A DNA stretch of 64,000 nt from Eikenella glucosivorans (lineage in GTDB: Bacteria; Pseudomonadota; Gammaproteobacteria; Burkholderiales; Neisseriaceae). The notes below the pieces were generated by a model. That model was given only the letters and a program-made list of their open reading frames with translations, was not told where the DNA came from and did no database searches. The translations under genes and the position numbers were made by a program. Within the stretch, counting starts at the first letter, position 1, and every line of letters starts with the position of its first letter. Positions 23,010 to 30,394 of this stretch are shown in pieces. The stretch covers positions 110,469 to 174,468 of the forward strand of contig NZ_JACSGR010000008.1 in the NCBI RefSeq assembly GCF_016025525.2, read 5' to 3'.

Positions 23010-23657
23010 ATGATTCAAGCGGTATTGTTTGATTTAGACGGCACGCTGGCCGATACGGCGCTGGATTTGGGCGGCGCGCTCAACCGCCTGCTGGCCAAAA
23101 ACGGCCTGCCCGCCGTGCCGATGGCGCAGATCCGGCCGGTGGCCAGCCACGGCGCGAACTATTTGATTAAGCTGGGCACCGGTATCGAAAAGGGCCACCC
23201 CGACCACCCGCGCTGGCGGCAGGAATACCTGGCCGAATACGGCCGCTGCTTTCATGAAGAAACCGTGTTGTTTGAAGGTATCAACCCCATGATCGAGCAG
23301 CTTGCCGGCCGCCGTATTGCTTGGGGCATCATCACCAACAAGCCGCATGTGTTCACCAGCCGCCTGGTGCCCGAGCTGGGCTTTGCCGTTCCGCCTGCCG
23401 TGGTGGTGAGCGGCGACACCTGCGCCGAATCCAAGCCCAGCACGCTGCCGATGCACTATGCCTGCCGCCAAATCGGCATTGCGCCCGAGCGCTGCCTGTA
23501 TGTGGGCGATGCCGAGCGCGATATGGTGGCCGGCAAAAACGCGGGTATGCGCACGGCGCTGGCCAACTGGGGCTACATCGCCGAAAGCGACCCGGTGCAC
23601 AAATGGCCGGTCGATGCGCGGCTGGATGCGCCCGGGCAGATTTTAGATTTGCTGTAA
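23010..23657 (+). CDS. gph: HAD-family phosphatase, probable phosphoglycolate phosphatase
   Basis: The protein has the four HAD motifs: nucleophile loop FDLDGTLADT, GIITNK, the lysine in ESKPSTLPMHYAC, and YVGDAERDMVAGKNAGM. The cap pattern (ASHGANYLIKLG) fits phosphoglycolate phosphatases, which clear 2-phosphoglycolate made during DNA repair. Related HAD enzymes such as PgmB or MupP cannot be fully excluded; the MupP branch is plausible for this short form (215 residues). A GGAGG site precedes the ATG at 23010. Confidence 0.85.
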   Translation: MIQAVLFDLDGTLADTALDLGGALNRLLAKNGLPAVPMAQIRPVASHGANYLIKLGTGIEKGHPDHPRWRQEYLAEYGRCFHEETVLFEGINPMIEQLAGRRIAWGIITNKPHVFTSRLVPELGFAVPPAVVVSGDTCAESKPSTLPMHYACRQIGIAPERCLYVGDAERDMVAGKNAGMRTALANWGYIAESDPVHKWPVDARLDAPGQILDLL

Positions 23658-23662
23658 GCATT

Positions 23663-23771
23663 TATAGCGAATCAAATTGGCTTTCGATACCAGGCAGCGA
23701 GCCGCCGACAGTACAGAGGAGTACGGCAAGGCGAGCTAACGCCGTAGCGAAAGTTAAGTTGGTTCGCTATA
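23663..23771. mobile_element. Divergent Correia-like miniature element
   Basis: This 109-base element is bounded by TATAGCGAATCAA and its near complement TTGGTTCGCTATA. The core (GACAGTACAG, then GAGTACGGCAAGGCGAG) is clearly related to the two standard Correia elements in this window, but the ends differ (TATAGCGAA in place of TATAGTGGA or TATAGTGAA). It lies between gph and a lipoprotein gene, 43 bases before the latter's start. Confidence 0.75.
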
Positions 23772-23813
23772 TTTAAGCGGTTTCACCCTTCCCTTGATAA
23801 TAGAGAACGTCTG

Positions 23814-24410
23814 ATGAAGAAAATCAAATTATTGCTGCCCATTTGCGCCGCCTTGGCTTTGAGCGGCTGCTTTATGTCGCAGAAATCGCAAATCGTGCGC
23901 CGCGATGTGCCGTATAACGCGCAAAACCAGGCGCGCCTGCGCATCTACGGCCAATACGGCCGCGACGTGGTGCGCATGATTCCGAACAGCACCTGCGAGC
24001 AATGGGCGGAAAAACAAGGCCGGCGCCGCCACACCCGCTTTACCGGCGGGCTGCCGCGCCGCATCCGCAACCTTTCCGTGGGTATCCCTGCCACCCAGCG
24101 CAGCAACACGGTAAACGAAGACACCGGCGTGGTGTTCCGCGAATCGTATAAAGAATTCGTGGTGCCCGCCGGCAAAGCGCTGGTGCTCGACGGCGCGTTT
24201 TCCACTGAAACGCTCGGCCGCGTGGATCGCTGCCGACTGGCCGCCAGCCTCACCCCGCAGCCCGGCAAGGACTACGAAGTGCAATATTCGCGCGGCGGCA
24301 ACAGCTGCGATGTGGCCGTGGTAGAAATCCTGCCGCAGTCCAACGGCGCAGTGCACCCCACCCGCCCCGCGCCCATCCAATACTGCCCCATGCCGGGCAC
24401 CAGCTATTAA
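23814..24410 (+). CDS. Hypothetical lipoprotein, 198 aa
   Basis: The leader MKKIKLLLPICAALALSGC ends in a clear lipobox (LSGC), so the mature protein should be anchored through the cysteine at residue 19. The mature part is basic, with a cysteine in NSTCEQWAEKQGRRR and two more in VDRCRLAAS and GNSCDVAVVE that could form a disulfide. I do not recognise a family. The Correia-like element just upstream may supply or disturb its promoter. Two back-to-back uptake-sequence hairpins follow. Confidence 0.75.
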   Translation: MKKIKLLLPICAALALSGCFMSQKSQIVRRDVPYNAQNQARLRIYGQYGRDVVRMIPNSTCEQWAEKQGRRRHTRFTGGLPRRIRNLSVGIPATQRSNTVNEDTGVVFRESYKEFVVPAGKALVLDGAFSTETLGRVDRCRLAASLTPQPGKDYEVQYSRGGNSCDVAVVEILPQSNGAVHPTRPAPIQYCPMPGTSY

Positions 24411-24416
24411 AGGAAA

Positions 24417-24507
24417 AGGCTACCTGAAAAATAGCGGATTGGTTTTCAGGTAGCCTGTTATCCCTAGAGGCTACCTGAAAAAGGGAACACCAAATTTCAG
24501 GTAGCCT
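24417..24507. terminator. Two consecutive inverted uptake-sequence pairs
   Basis: Four arms stand within 91 bases: 24417-24428, 24445-24456, 24468-24479 and 24496-24507, in alternating orientation. They can form two separate hairpins or one long one. They lie between the lipoprotein gene and the CinA-like gene. Confidence 0.65.
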
Positions 24508-24525
24508 GCACACCAAAGGAATCAC

Positions 24526-25317
24526 ATGACCTTCTCCCTTATCGTCGTCGGCGACGAAATCCTGCACGGCAGCCGGCAAGACAAACACTTCGCCTTTTTC
24601 AAACAGCTGCTCAAAGAACGCGGCCTGCTGCTCGATTCCGTGCAATACCTGCCCGACAGCCGCCCCATCCTCGCCAGCCGCCTGCGCCAAAGCTTCGCCG
24701 AAGGCCGGCCCACCTTCATCACCGGCGGCATCGGCAGCACCCCCGACGACCACACCCGCCAAGCCGCCGCCGAAGCCCTCGGCCTGTCGCTCGAGCTGCA
24801 CCCTCAGGCCGCCGCCAATATCGAAGCCGTCTCCCGCAAACACGGCGACAGCCCCGACAGCCCCGGCCACCACATCCGCCTGCGCATGGCCGAATTCCCC
24901 CAAGGCAGCAGCCTCATCCCCAACCCCTACAACAACATCGCCGGCTTCTCCATCCGCGAGCACTACTTCCTGCCCGGCTTCCCCGTGATGGCGCAGCCCA
25001 TGGCCGCCTGGGTGCTCGACCACTACTACGCCCACCTCCAGCACCAAACCGAACGCCGCAGCATCAGCGCCTGGGTCGATTTACCCGAATCCCGCGTCAG
25101 CGCCCTGATGGCCGACATCGAGCAACGTTATCCCGGCATCCGAAGCTTCAGCCTGCCCGCCACCCCCGGCACCGAACGCCGCTACCGCCTGCTGTTCGGC
25201 CTCAAAGCCGAAGGCAAAGCCTGCGCACAGCTCGACCAAGCCTGGCGCGAAGCTGAAGCCCAACTGAAAGAGCAGGGCGCCACACAGATTGAATGGGCCG
25301 CCGAAGACGAAGCCTAA
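24526..25317 (+). CDS. MoaB/CinA-type molybdopterin-binding domain protein
   Basis: The protein opens SLIVVGDEILHGSRQDKHF and has the signature ITGGIGSTPDDHTRQAAAEA, both typical of the MoCF/CinA N-terminal domain. That domain is annotated as competence/damage-inducible protein A, although its role varies. There is no C-terminal amidase (PncC) domain; the last 90 residues (from SISAWVDLPES) resemble the KOW-like small domain found in CinA. At 263 residues it fits the short CinA-like form common in Neisseriaceae. No link to transformation can be inferred from the name alone. Confidence 0.85.
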   Translation: MTFSLIVVGDEILHGSRQDKHFAFFKQLLKERGLLLDSVQYLPDSRPILASRLRQSFAEGRPTFITGGIGSTPDDHTRQAAAEALGLSLELHPQAAANIEAVSRKHGDSPDSPGHHIRLRMAEFPQGSSLIPNPYNNIAGFSIREHYFLPGFPVMAQPMAAWVLDHYYAHLQHQTERRSISAWVDLPESRVSALMADIEQRYPGIRSFSLPATPGTERRYRLLFGLKAEGKACAQLDQAWREAEAQLKEQGATQIEWAAEDEA

Positions 25318-25330
25318 GCTTGGAAAGATT

Positions 25331-25367
25331 TTCAGGTAGCCTGCATACGGCAAACAGGCTACCTGAA
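25331..25367. terminator. Inverted uptake-sequence pair after the CinA-like gene
   Basis: TTCAGGTAGCCT (25331-25342) and AGGCTACCTGAA (25356-25367) are separated by 13 bases. The pair lies 14 bases past the stop codon and just before the regulator's operator. Confidence 0.55.
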
Positions 25368-25380
25368 AAATTATTTCATA

Positions 25381-25418
25381 ATTTCTGTATTGACAGAAAT
25401 AAAAGATACGCCTAAACT
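25381..25418 (+). promoter_or_regulatory. Promoter and overlapping palindromic operator of the GbsR-type regulator
   Basis: A perfect inverted repeat, ATTTCTGT and ACAGAAAT with four bases between (25381-25400), covers the -35 box TTGACA (25390-25395). A 17-base spacer leads to TAAACT (25413-25418), and the ATG follows at 25429. An operator over the -35 implies repression, most simply autoregulation by the next gene. The same half-sites recur at 26075-26094. Confidence 0.85.
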
Positions 25419-25428
25419 CTGCACCATC

Positions 25429-25947
25429 ATGAAACTGAATCCCACCACCGAAAAATTCATCCTGCATTGGGGCGAAATGGGCTCCAAATGGGGCGTGAAC
25501 CGCAGCGTGGCGCAAATCCACGCGCTTCTCTACATCATCGGGCGGCCGATGAACGCCGAGGAAATCTGCGAAACGCTCAATATGGCGCGCTCCAATGTTT
25601 CCAACAGCATCAAAGAATTGCAAGGCATGCTCCTGGTGCACACCGTGCACATCATGGGCGACAGGCGCGACCATTTCGCCACTTCCGACGATGTGTGGAC
25701 GCTGTTTCGCACCATCGCCGAAGTGCGCATACAGCGCGAAATCGAGCCCACGCGGCAGTTTCTGCAGGCGCTCATCGACAGCCCGGAATTCGCTCAGGAA
25801 AACGAAGGCGCACAGCAGAAAATCCGCCAAACCCACGACTTTATCGACACACTCACGGTGTGGGCCAACGAGATGCTGAAGCTTTCTGCCGGCACGATGG
25901 TGAAAATCCTGAAGCTGGGCGCGGGAATACAGAAGTTTTTCCGTTGA
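25429..25947 (+). CDS. GbsR/MarR-family transcriptional regulator
   Basis: The 172-residue protein has a winged helix: QIHALLYIIGRPMNAEEICE, then TLNMARSNVSNSIKELQGML as the recognition helix and HIMGDRRDHFATSDD as the wing. The FILHWGEMGSKWGVNRSVAQ start is typical of GbsR-like members, one of which represses glycine betaine synthesis in Bacillus. The ATG at 25429 is preferred over a TTG at 25390 that lies inside the operator. A promoter with an overlapping palindrome lies immediately upstream, and an identical palindrome precedes the next gene, so the regulator probably controls both. Confidence 0.88.
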   Translation: MKLNPTTEKFILHWGEMGSKWGVNRSVAQIHALLYIIGRPMNAEEICETLNMARSNVSNSIKELQGMLLVHTVHIMGDRRDHFATSDDVWTLFRTIAEVRIQREIEPTRQFLQALIDSPEFAQENEGAQQKIRQTHDFIDTLTVWANEMLKLSAGTMVKILKLGAGIQKFFR

Positions 25948-25974
25948 GGCACCGCCGAATGCGGGCGGGGTGGC

Positions 25975-26011
25975 GGCCGCCTGAGAATGTGGGTTGGTTT
26001 TCAGGCGGCCT
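25975..26011. repeat. Inverted pair of variant uptake sequences (AGGCCGCCTGAA)
   Basis: GGCCGCCTGA (25975-25984) faces TTTTCAGGCGGCCT (25998-26011). The second arm is a perfect AGGCCGCCTGAA on the minus strand. Both arms differ from the usual GGCTACC in the same way, so they still pair. The pair lies 28 bases past the regulator gene. Confidence 0.75.
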
Positions 26012-26074
26012 GCGCGGGGTTGAATGTTTGTGGGAACCATCATGCGGAATAGCCCGCAAAATTTTTAAATTTAT

Positions 26075-26094
26075 ATTTCTGTTTAGACAGAAAT
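26075..26094 (+). promoter_or_regulatory. Second copy of the GbsR-type operator
   Basis: ATTTCTGT and ACAGAAAT are separated by TTAG, with both half-sites identical to those at 25381-25400. TATAAA at 26103-26108 downstream could be a -10. The site lies 39 bases before the start of the DoxX-like gene. Confidence 0.85.
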
Positions 26095-26132
26095 TTAGGA
26101 AATATAAATAACTTTTGAAAGGCTACCTGAAA

Positions 26133-26546
26133 ATGAAAAACGTGCCGCAAAAGCCGTCTGTGCCGGCCTATCTGCCGTATTCGCTGGGGGTGTTGTGGCT
26201 GTGGAGCGGGATTCAGCCGCTGTGTTGTGCGGCGGGGGAATCGTTGGCGCTGTTGCGCAGGGTGGGGCTGCCGGAGGGCTGGCTGTGGCCGGTGTTTGCG
26301 GGGGCGGCGCTGCTGGATGTGTGCTTCGGGTTGCTGTGTTTCGGCTATGGTGGGTTGGGGCGGGCTTGGCGCGCTCGGCTGTGGTTGGCGCAGCTGGCGG
26401 CGGTGGCGGGTTATTCGCTGATTGTGGCGCTACGGCTGCCGGAAATGTGGGCGCATCCGTTTGCGCCGCTGGTGAAGAATGTGCCGGTGTTGGCAGTATT
26501 GTGGATGTTGATCAAAGAGGAAAAGGGTCAGGCTGCGGCCGAATGA
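26133..26546 (+). CDS. DoxX-like membrane protein
   Basis: The 137-residue protein has four hydrophobic segments. The pattern YSLGVLWLWSGIQPL at the start, a central GAALLDVCFGLLCFGYG and the late PEMWAHPFAPLVKNVPVLAV fits the DoxX-like family found beside, or fused to, NAD-binding epimerase-like proteins. Such a protein is encoded at 29241. An uptake sequence lies between the ribosome binding site (GAAAGG) and the ATG at 26133. The operator at 26075-26094 suggests control by the regulator upstream. Confidence 0.75.
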   Translation: MKNVPQKPSVPAYLPYSLGVLWLWSGIQPLCCAAGESLALLRRVGLPEGWLWPVFAGAALLDVCFGLLCFGYGGLGRAWRARLWLAQLAAVAGYSLIVALRLPEMWAHPFAPLVKNVPVLAVLWMLIKEEKGQAAAE

Positions 26547-26616
26547 CTGAGCACCGAACGGTTAAATTACGTGCTTTGGCGATAGTGTTTCAGGTAGCCT
26601 GAAATGGGGCAGCTGG

Positions 26617-27015
26617 TTAAGCAGTCGGCATGAATTCGCCGACATGCCATCCGCCCAACAAGGCCAGCAACAGGGCGCAATAATGGATGGAACGCGGCGG
26701 ATAGGGCGGAAGTAGCAGACGGACGGTGCTGAACGCGAGCAGCAATATGTGTCCGATATATAAGTAGGGAAAGGCGGAAAACCATAAATGCCAATTGCGG
26801 TAGCCGTGTTCGCTGCCTACATTGCCCTGCACGAAGGGAGTGGCGCCTTGTGCGACAAACAGCCAGCTGAACAGCAGCAGGGTTATGCCGAAAAAGACGA
26901 GGGCGAAATAGTCCAAATATCGGGCATCAGACGCTGCAGGATGCCGGATGGCGGCATAGGCAAAGGCGGCATAAGCGGCAATCCAGGCGAAATAGACAAG
27001 ATAGGCGGCGGGCAT
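26617..27015 (-). CDS. Small integral membrane protein, 132 aa
   Basis: I do not recognise the family. The protein has four hydrophobic segments: residues 3-22 (AAYLVYFAWIAAYAAFAYAA), 34-54 (YFALVFFGITLLLFSWLFVA), 74-94 and 108-126. Charged loops connect them, and there is no signal peptide. It is the only minus-strand gene in the 25.4-30.1 kb group, so it lies opposite the putative regulon. The ATG at 27015 is followed at once by the first helix; a longer open frame to 27078 adds a basic, unconvincing N-terminus. Confidence 0.65.
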   Translation of the reverse strand: MPAAYLVYFAWIAAYAAFAYAAIRHPAASDARYLDYFALVFFGITLLLFSWLFVAQGATPFVQGNVGSEHGYRNWHLWFSAFPYLYIGHILLLAFSTVRLLLPPYPPRSIHYCALLLALLGGWHVGEFMPTA

Positions 27016-27160
27016 GGGGTTGGTATGTAATCTGAAAATATCGCGGCAAGAATAACTTGAAAGCGTGGTACGCGGCAAGACGCGCGATACGCTGAAACCA
27101 AAGGCAAATTGAATTTTTGCAGGCTGCCTGAAAAGACATATTCAAACGGAAGTAATAAAA

Positions 27161-27643
27161 ATGAACACTTATTTAATCGTGAAAACCTTGCATATTATTT
27201 CAGCCACGCTGATGGTGGGCACGGGCTTCGGCACGGCGTTTTACCTGTTTTGGGCGAACCGCTCAGGCTCGGTGGCGGCGCAGGCGGTGGTGTCGAAGTG
27301 GGTGATGAAGGCGGATTGGTGGTTCACCACGCCGGCGGTGGTTTTCCAGCCGCTTTCGGGATTGTGGATGCTGCATCATTTGGGCATGCCGCTCACTTGG
27401 GGCGGGGCTTGGCTGTGGGTAAAGTGGACGCTGGCGCTGTATGCGCTGGCGGGGGCTTGCTGGTTGCCGGTGGTGTGGCTGCAAATCAAGATGGCGCGGC
27501 AGGCGGCAGCGGCTTGGGCGGCGGGCTCGGACACGCTGCCGGAAAGCTACAAGCGCTATCAGTTTTGGTGGGAGCTGCTGGGCTATCCGGCCTTCTGTGC
27601 GACGGTGGTGATGTATTTTCTGATGGTGCTGAAGCCGATGTAG
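27161..27643 (+). CDS. DUF2269 family integral membrane protein
   Basis: The 160-residue protein begins YLIVKTLHIISATLMVGTGF and contains FTTPAVVFQPLSGLWMLHH and VKWTLALYALAGACWLPVVW. This is the pattern of DUF2269, a four-helix predicted membrane protein with conserved histidines that might bind heme. Its role is unknown. An AG-simDUS-type uptake sequence lies just upstream at 27121-27132. Together with the DoxX-like and NAD-binding proteins nearby it may belong to one membrane-associated redox system. Confidence 0.82.
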   Translation: MNTYLIVKTLHIISATLMVGTGFGTAFYLFWANRSGSVAAQAVVSKWVMKADWWFTTPAVVFQPLSGLWMLHHLGMPLTWGGAWLWVKWTLALYALAGACWLPVVWLQIKMARQAAAAWAAGSDTLPESYKRYQFWWELLGYPAFCATVVMYFLMVLKPM

Positions 27644-27682
27644 GGGCTACCTGAAAAATATGGAAACCGATCGGAGGAAACG

Positions 27683-29089
27683 ATGAATACCAAAAAACGG
27701 CTGATTGCCCTCTCCCTTGCCTTGTATATCCTTTCCCTGTCCCTGCCTGCGGTGGGCGGGCAGATCGGCTTGGCCATCATGTATGCCAGCATTGCTTTCG
27801 GCTGGCTGGGGATGTCGGTGGGCATGTTGCCTGCGCTGGCGGGTTATGCCAATTTGTTTTATTGGTGGGCGGCTGTGCAACTGCTGCGGGGCAAAGAGCC
27901 GATGGTTGTCTCGTGGTTTTGCATGGTGTTTGCCTGCTTCTCCCTGCTGATACCGTTGATGCCTGTGTTGATGATGGGGCACGAGTTTGCCTCAGTCGGC
28001 TGGGGCGCGCTGTTGTGGTTTGCCGCGTTGTGGCTGATGCGCTTGGCGGCCATCACGGAAAACTCCCCCGAAGCCCTGCGCCGCGCCTGCAAAAAATGGG
28101 CGAAAGTATCCGCCGTGATTATCTTTTCCCTGTTCGCCTTCGGCCGCTGGCAATACTATGCCGCCAATACCCAGCAGCAAGGACAATATTTCCCCGTCGG
28201 CACCGTGTTCGCCTTTATGCTGCCCTCGTCGCTGCCTTATATCGAGCCGCCGCAATCCCTGCCCGCGCCCGATAACGGCACCGCAGAATGGTTGGGCGGG
28301 CTGGAGATTTCTGATGACAACCGCCTGACTTTCGTTTCAGGTAGCCTCAAAGAATATCACCCGCCCAAACGCTTCATCTACCAGGGCTACCTGATACAGG
28401 AATACTTCCACGAAGACGGCATCCTCTCCATCACCCCCGCCGAAAAGCCCGCCGATTACCGCTACGGTTACCGCCCCGCCAAAGCAGGCGAGCAGGGCGA
28501 ACAAATCCAATTTATCCAAAAAGCAAGCGGCCAAACCCTGTGGCAGGCGCCGGTGAAACGCATGGAATTCGGGCAATACCCCGATTATGGCAAAACCATC
28601 CAGCGCCTGTGGCAGACACCCAAACACAACGATATCTCCGCCGCATTTGACGCGAACCCCGCGCAAACCTTTGCCGAAGCCTGCCCCATCGAGCCATACA
28701 GCGCCCCGTTCAAACTGCACGAACCGCTGCAAATCGACGGCAAAATCTATTCCGACAAATACCGCAGTCCGCTTGCCCAAAGCCGCATCCTGTGCAACGA
28801 CACGTACATCCTCTGGCTCAACGCCCCCGCATACCGCGATTACGACGACAGCGTTGAATTGAGCGCCGTGCTCATCCGCCGCCGCGATATGCTGCCGGTG
28901 GAGAAATACCGCACCACTCGATACCCGGAGGGGATAAACCACGCCGCGCTCAAACAGGCCGCCGCCCAACCGCAAGCCTGGCTTGCCGGCATCCGCCGCA
29001 TGGAAACCCGCCGCCGCGCAGATGGTTACACCCTGCAAGAGAGCGAGCTGGTGATAGAGGGCGGCAACGGCGAATGGGTACTGCGATAA
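27683..29089 (+). CDS. Hypothetical membrane protein with large soluble C-terminal domain, 468 aa
   Basis: The N-terminal 150 residues hold five to six hydrophobic segments (ALSLALYILSLSLPAVGG; IGLAIMYASIAFGWLGMSVG; YANLFYWWAAVQLL; CMVFACFSLLIPLMPVLMMG; WGALLWFAALWLMRLAA; VSAVIIFSLFAFGRW). The remaining 300 residues are polar and beta-rich, likely exported, with cysteines in EACPIEPYS and RILCNDTY. No family is recognised. Inside the soluble part an uptake sequence encodes VSGSL (about 28338-28349). It follows DUF2269 by 39 bases and may be co-transcribed with it, despite an uptake-sequence arm between them. Confidence 0.72.
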   Translation: MNTKKRLIALSLALYILSLSLPAVGGQIGLAIMYASIAFGWLGMSVGMLPALAGYANLFYWWAAVQLLRGKEPMVVSWFCMVFACFSLLIPLMPVLMMGHEFASVGWGALLWFAALWLMRLAAITENSPEALRRACKKWAKVSAVIIFSLFAFGRWQYYAANTQQQGQYFPVGTVFAFMLPSSLPYIEPPQSLPAPDNGTAEWLGGLEISDDNRLTFVSGSLKEYHPPKRFIYQGYLIQEYFHEDGILSITPAEKPADYRYGYRPAKAGEQGEQIQFIQKASGQTLWQAPVKRMEFGQYPDYGKTIQRLWQTPKHNDISAAFDANPAQTFAEACPIEPYSAPFKLHEPLQIDGKIYSDKYRSPLAQSRILCNDTYILWLNAPAYRDYDDSVELSAVLIRRRDMLPVEKYRTTRYPEGINHAALKQAAAQPQAWLAGIRRMETRRRADGYTLQESELVIEGGNGEWVLR

Positions 29090-29115
29090 TTTTCAGGTAG
29101 CCTCCAGCCCGCTAA

Positions 29116-29215
29116 AGGCTACCTGAAAACGATGTCTTGCGAAGTAAGGCTGAGTTTCTGCGAAGCTAAAGCGCCAGCTTCAACGCAGTGTGCCAATGTC
29201 TTGCGAAGCTAAAAA
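29116..29215. repeat. Uptake sequence plus variant copies of the 40-base repeat
   Basis: The uptake sequence is followed by CGATGTCTTGCGAAGTAAGG and GAGTTTCTGCGAAGCTAAAG, then a further ATGTCTTGCGAAGCTAAAA. It is the CTTGCGAAG variant of the dispersed repeat and leads into the next gene. The uptake sequence also pairs with an inverted arm at 29092-29103. Confidence 0.65.
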
Positions 29216-29240
29216 TAAAATCAAGGTTCATCAATCTATT

Positions 29241-30092
29241 ATGAACATCCTCCTCTTCGGCGGCAGTGGCTTTATCGGCCGGCGTGCTGCATATTTCCTA
29301 CGCCAGCGCGGCCATACTGTGCACACCCCGCCCCGCCACGATTTCAACTATCTGCACCCAAGCGAGGCCGCCGCCCGCCGCCTGATGCGCGGCTGCGATG
29401 CCGTGTTCAACTGCACCGGCGTGATGAGCCGCCGCGCCGAGGTGTTGGAAACCATCCATTGCCGCACACCCGCGTTGTTGGCACGGCTGGCGGCGCAGGC
29501 AGGCGTGCGGCATTGGGTGCAGCTTTCCGCGCTCGGCGCCCATCCGGCGCACGCCGTGGCTTTCGTGGGCAGCAAAGGGCGCGGCGACGAAGCCGTGTGC
29601 CGCATCGGCGGCGCGGGCGGGATGCGCGTGCTGGTTGCCTGCCCCTCGCTGGTGTATGGGCGCGGCGGCGCGAGCTGCGAACTGTTTATCTGCCTCGCCC
29701 TCCTGCCCGTGCTCCCCCTGCCCGGCGGAGGCCGTTTTGAGATACAACCCGTGCATGCGGCCGATGTGGCGCATGGGCTGGCGGAATTGCCCGGCAGCAG
29801 CCTGCCGCACGGTGCGGTGGTGAACATGGCGGGCAGCCGAGCGTTTACCCTGGCTACCTACCTCGCCATCCTGCGCCAAACCCTGTTTCGCCGGCCGCCG
29901 CCGCGCATCCTGCCAATCCCGCTGCCGCTGATCCGCCCCGTGCTGCCGCTGGCCAATCTGTTCAGCAACGGCATGATTAGCGCGGGCAGTTTGGCCCTGC
30001 TGCAACAAGGCGCTTGTGCCAGTAGCCAACCCTTCGCCGAGCTGCTCGGGCGGCAGCCGCTGGCGGCGGAGGAGTTTGCAGCGCATGAATAA
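29241..30092 (+). CDS. NAD(P)-binding epimerase-like protein (atypical SDR, NDUFA9-like)
   Basis: The 283-residue protein starts with a glycine-rich nucleotide loop (MNILLFGGSGFIGRRAAYFL), continues with CDAVFNCTGVMSRRAEVLET and VQLSALGAH, and has a YGRGG region near the middle. This is the atypical short-chain dehydrogenase fold of NDUFA9-like proteins, which often lack catalytic activity and bind NADPH. The C-terminal 60 residues hold hydrophobic stretches. The ATG at 29241 follows a weak ribosome binding site. A DoxX-like protein is encoded 2.7 kb upstream; the two are fused or adjacent in many other bacteria. Confidence 0.8.
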   Translation: MNILLFGGSGFIGRRAAYFLRQRGHTVHTPPRHDFNYLHPSEAAARRLMRGCDAVFNCTGVMSRRAEVLETIHCRTPALLARLAAQAGVRHWVQLSALGAHPAHAVAFVGSKGRGDEAVCRIGGAGGMRVLVACPSLVYGRGGASCELFICLALLPVLPLPGGGRFEIQPVHAADVAHGLAELPGSSLPHGAVVNMAGSRAFTLATYLAILRQTLFRRPPPRILPIPLPLIRPVLPLANLFSNGMISAGSLALLQQGACASSQPFAELLGRQPLAAEEFAAHE

Positions 30093-30163
30093 TAGTTTGG
30101 CCGGCAGGAAGGCGTTGTGTCTGTTTTCGGGCGGCGCCAATCCATTTTCAGGTAGCCTGCTTG

Positions 30164-30175
30164 AGGCTGCCTGAA
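30164..30175 (+). repeat. AG-simDUS-type uptake sequence (AGGCTGCCTGAA)
   Basis: This is a perfect 12-mer of the dialect described for Simonsiella and relatives, next to eikDUS arms in the SDR-glyA gap. Other perfect copies are at 27121-27132, 35110-35121 and 39296-39307. Confidence 0.8.
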
Positions 30176-30346
30176 AATGGGGAAGGGATGTTTGCTGATT
30201 TAATAGATTGAAAAAAATTGGATTTTGTATTTTCAGGTAGCCTGATGTGGCTACCTGAAAATTATTTGGCTTGGTGGGGAAGATGTTTTGCTGTGCCGAG
30301 GCTGGATTTTCAGGTAGCCTCAATTGTGCGGGCGTAAAGGTGGCGA

Positions 30347-30375
30347 GAAAAAAGCCGGCTGTTTCCAGCCGGCTT
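30347..30375 (-). terminator. Rho-independent terminator of glyA
   Basis: AAGCCGGCTG (30352-30361) pairs perfectly with CAGCCGGCTT (30366-30375) around a four-base loop. The adjoining A run becomes a U tract for minus-strand transcripts. It lies 20 bases past glyA. Confidence 0.9.
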
Positions 30376-30394
30376 GGTGTTGCCTAACTCATCC

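Noticed and set aside
24417..24507. CRISPR-like spacing of repeated 12-mers
   Set aside because: The repeats are uptake sequences in alternating orientation with unequal spacers, not direct repeats with uniform spacers.
24526..25317. Competence-specific role for the CinA-like gene
   Set aside because: The domain name comes from a distant homologue; nothing here ties it to DNA uptake.
30200..30320. Small RNA gene in the SDR-glyA gap
   Set aside because: The structure seen is fully explained by uptake-sequence arms and the glyA terminator; no separate promoter is visible.
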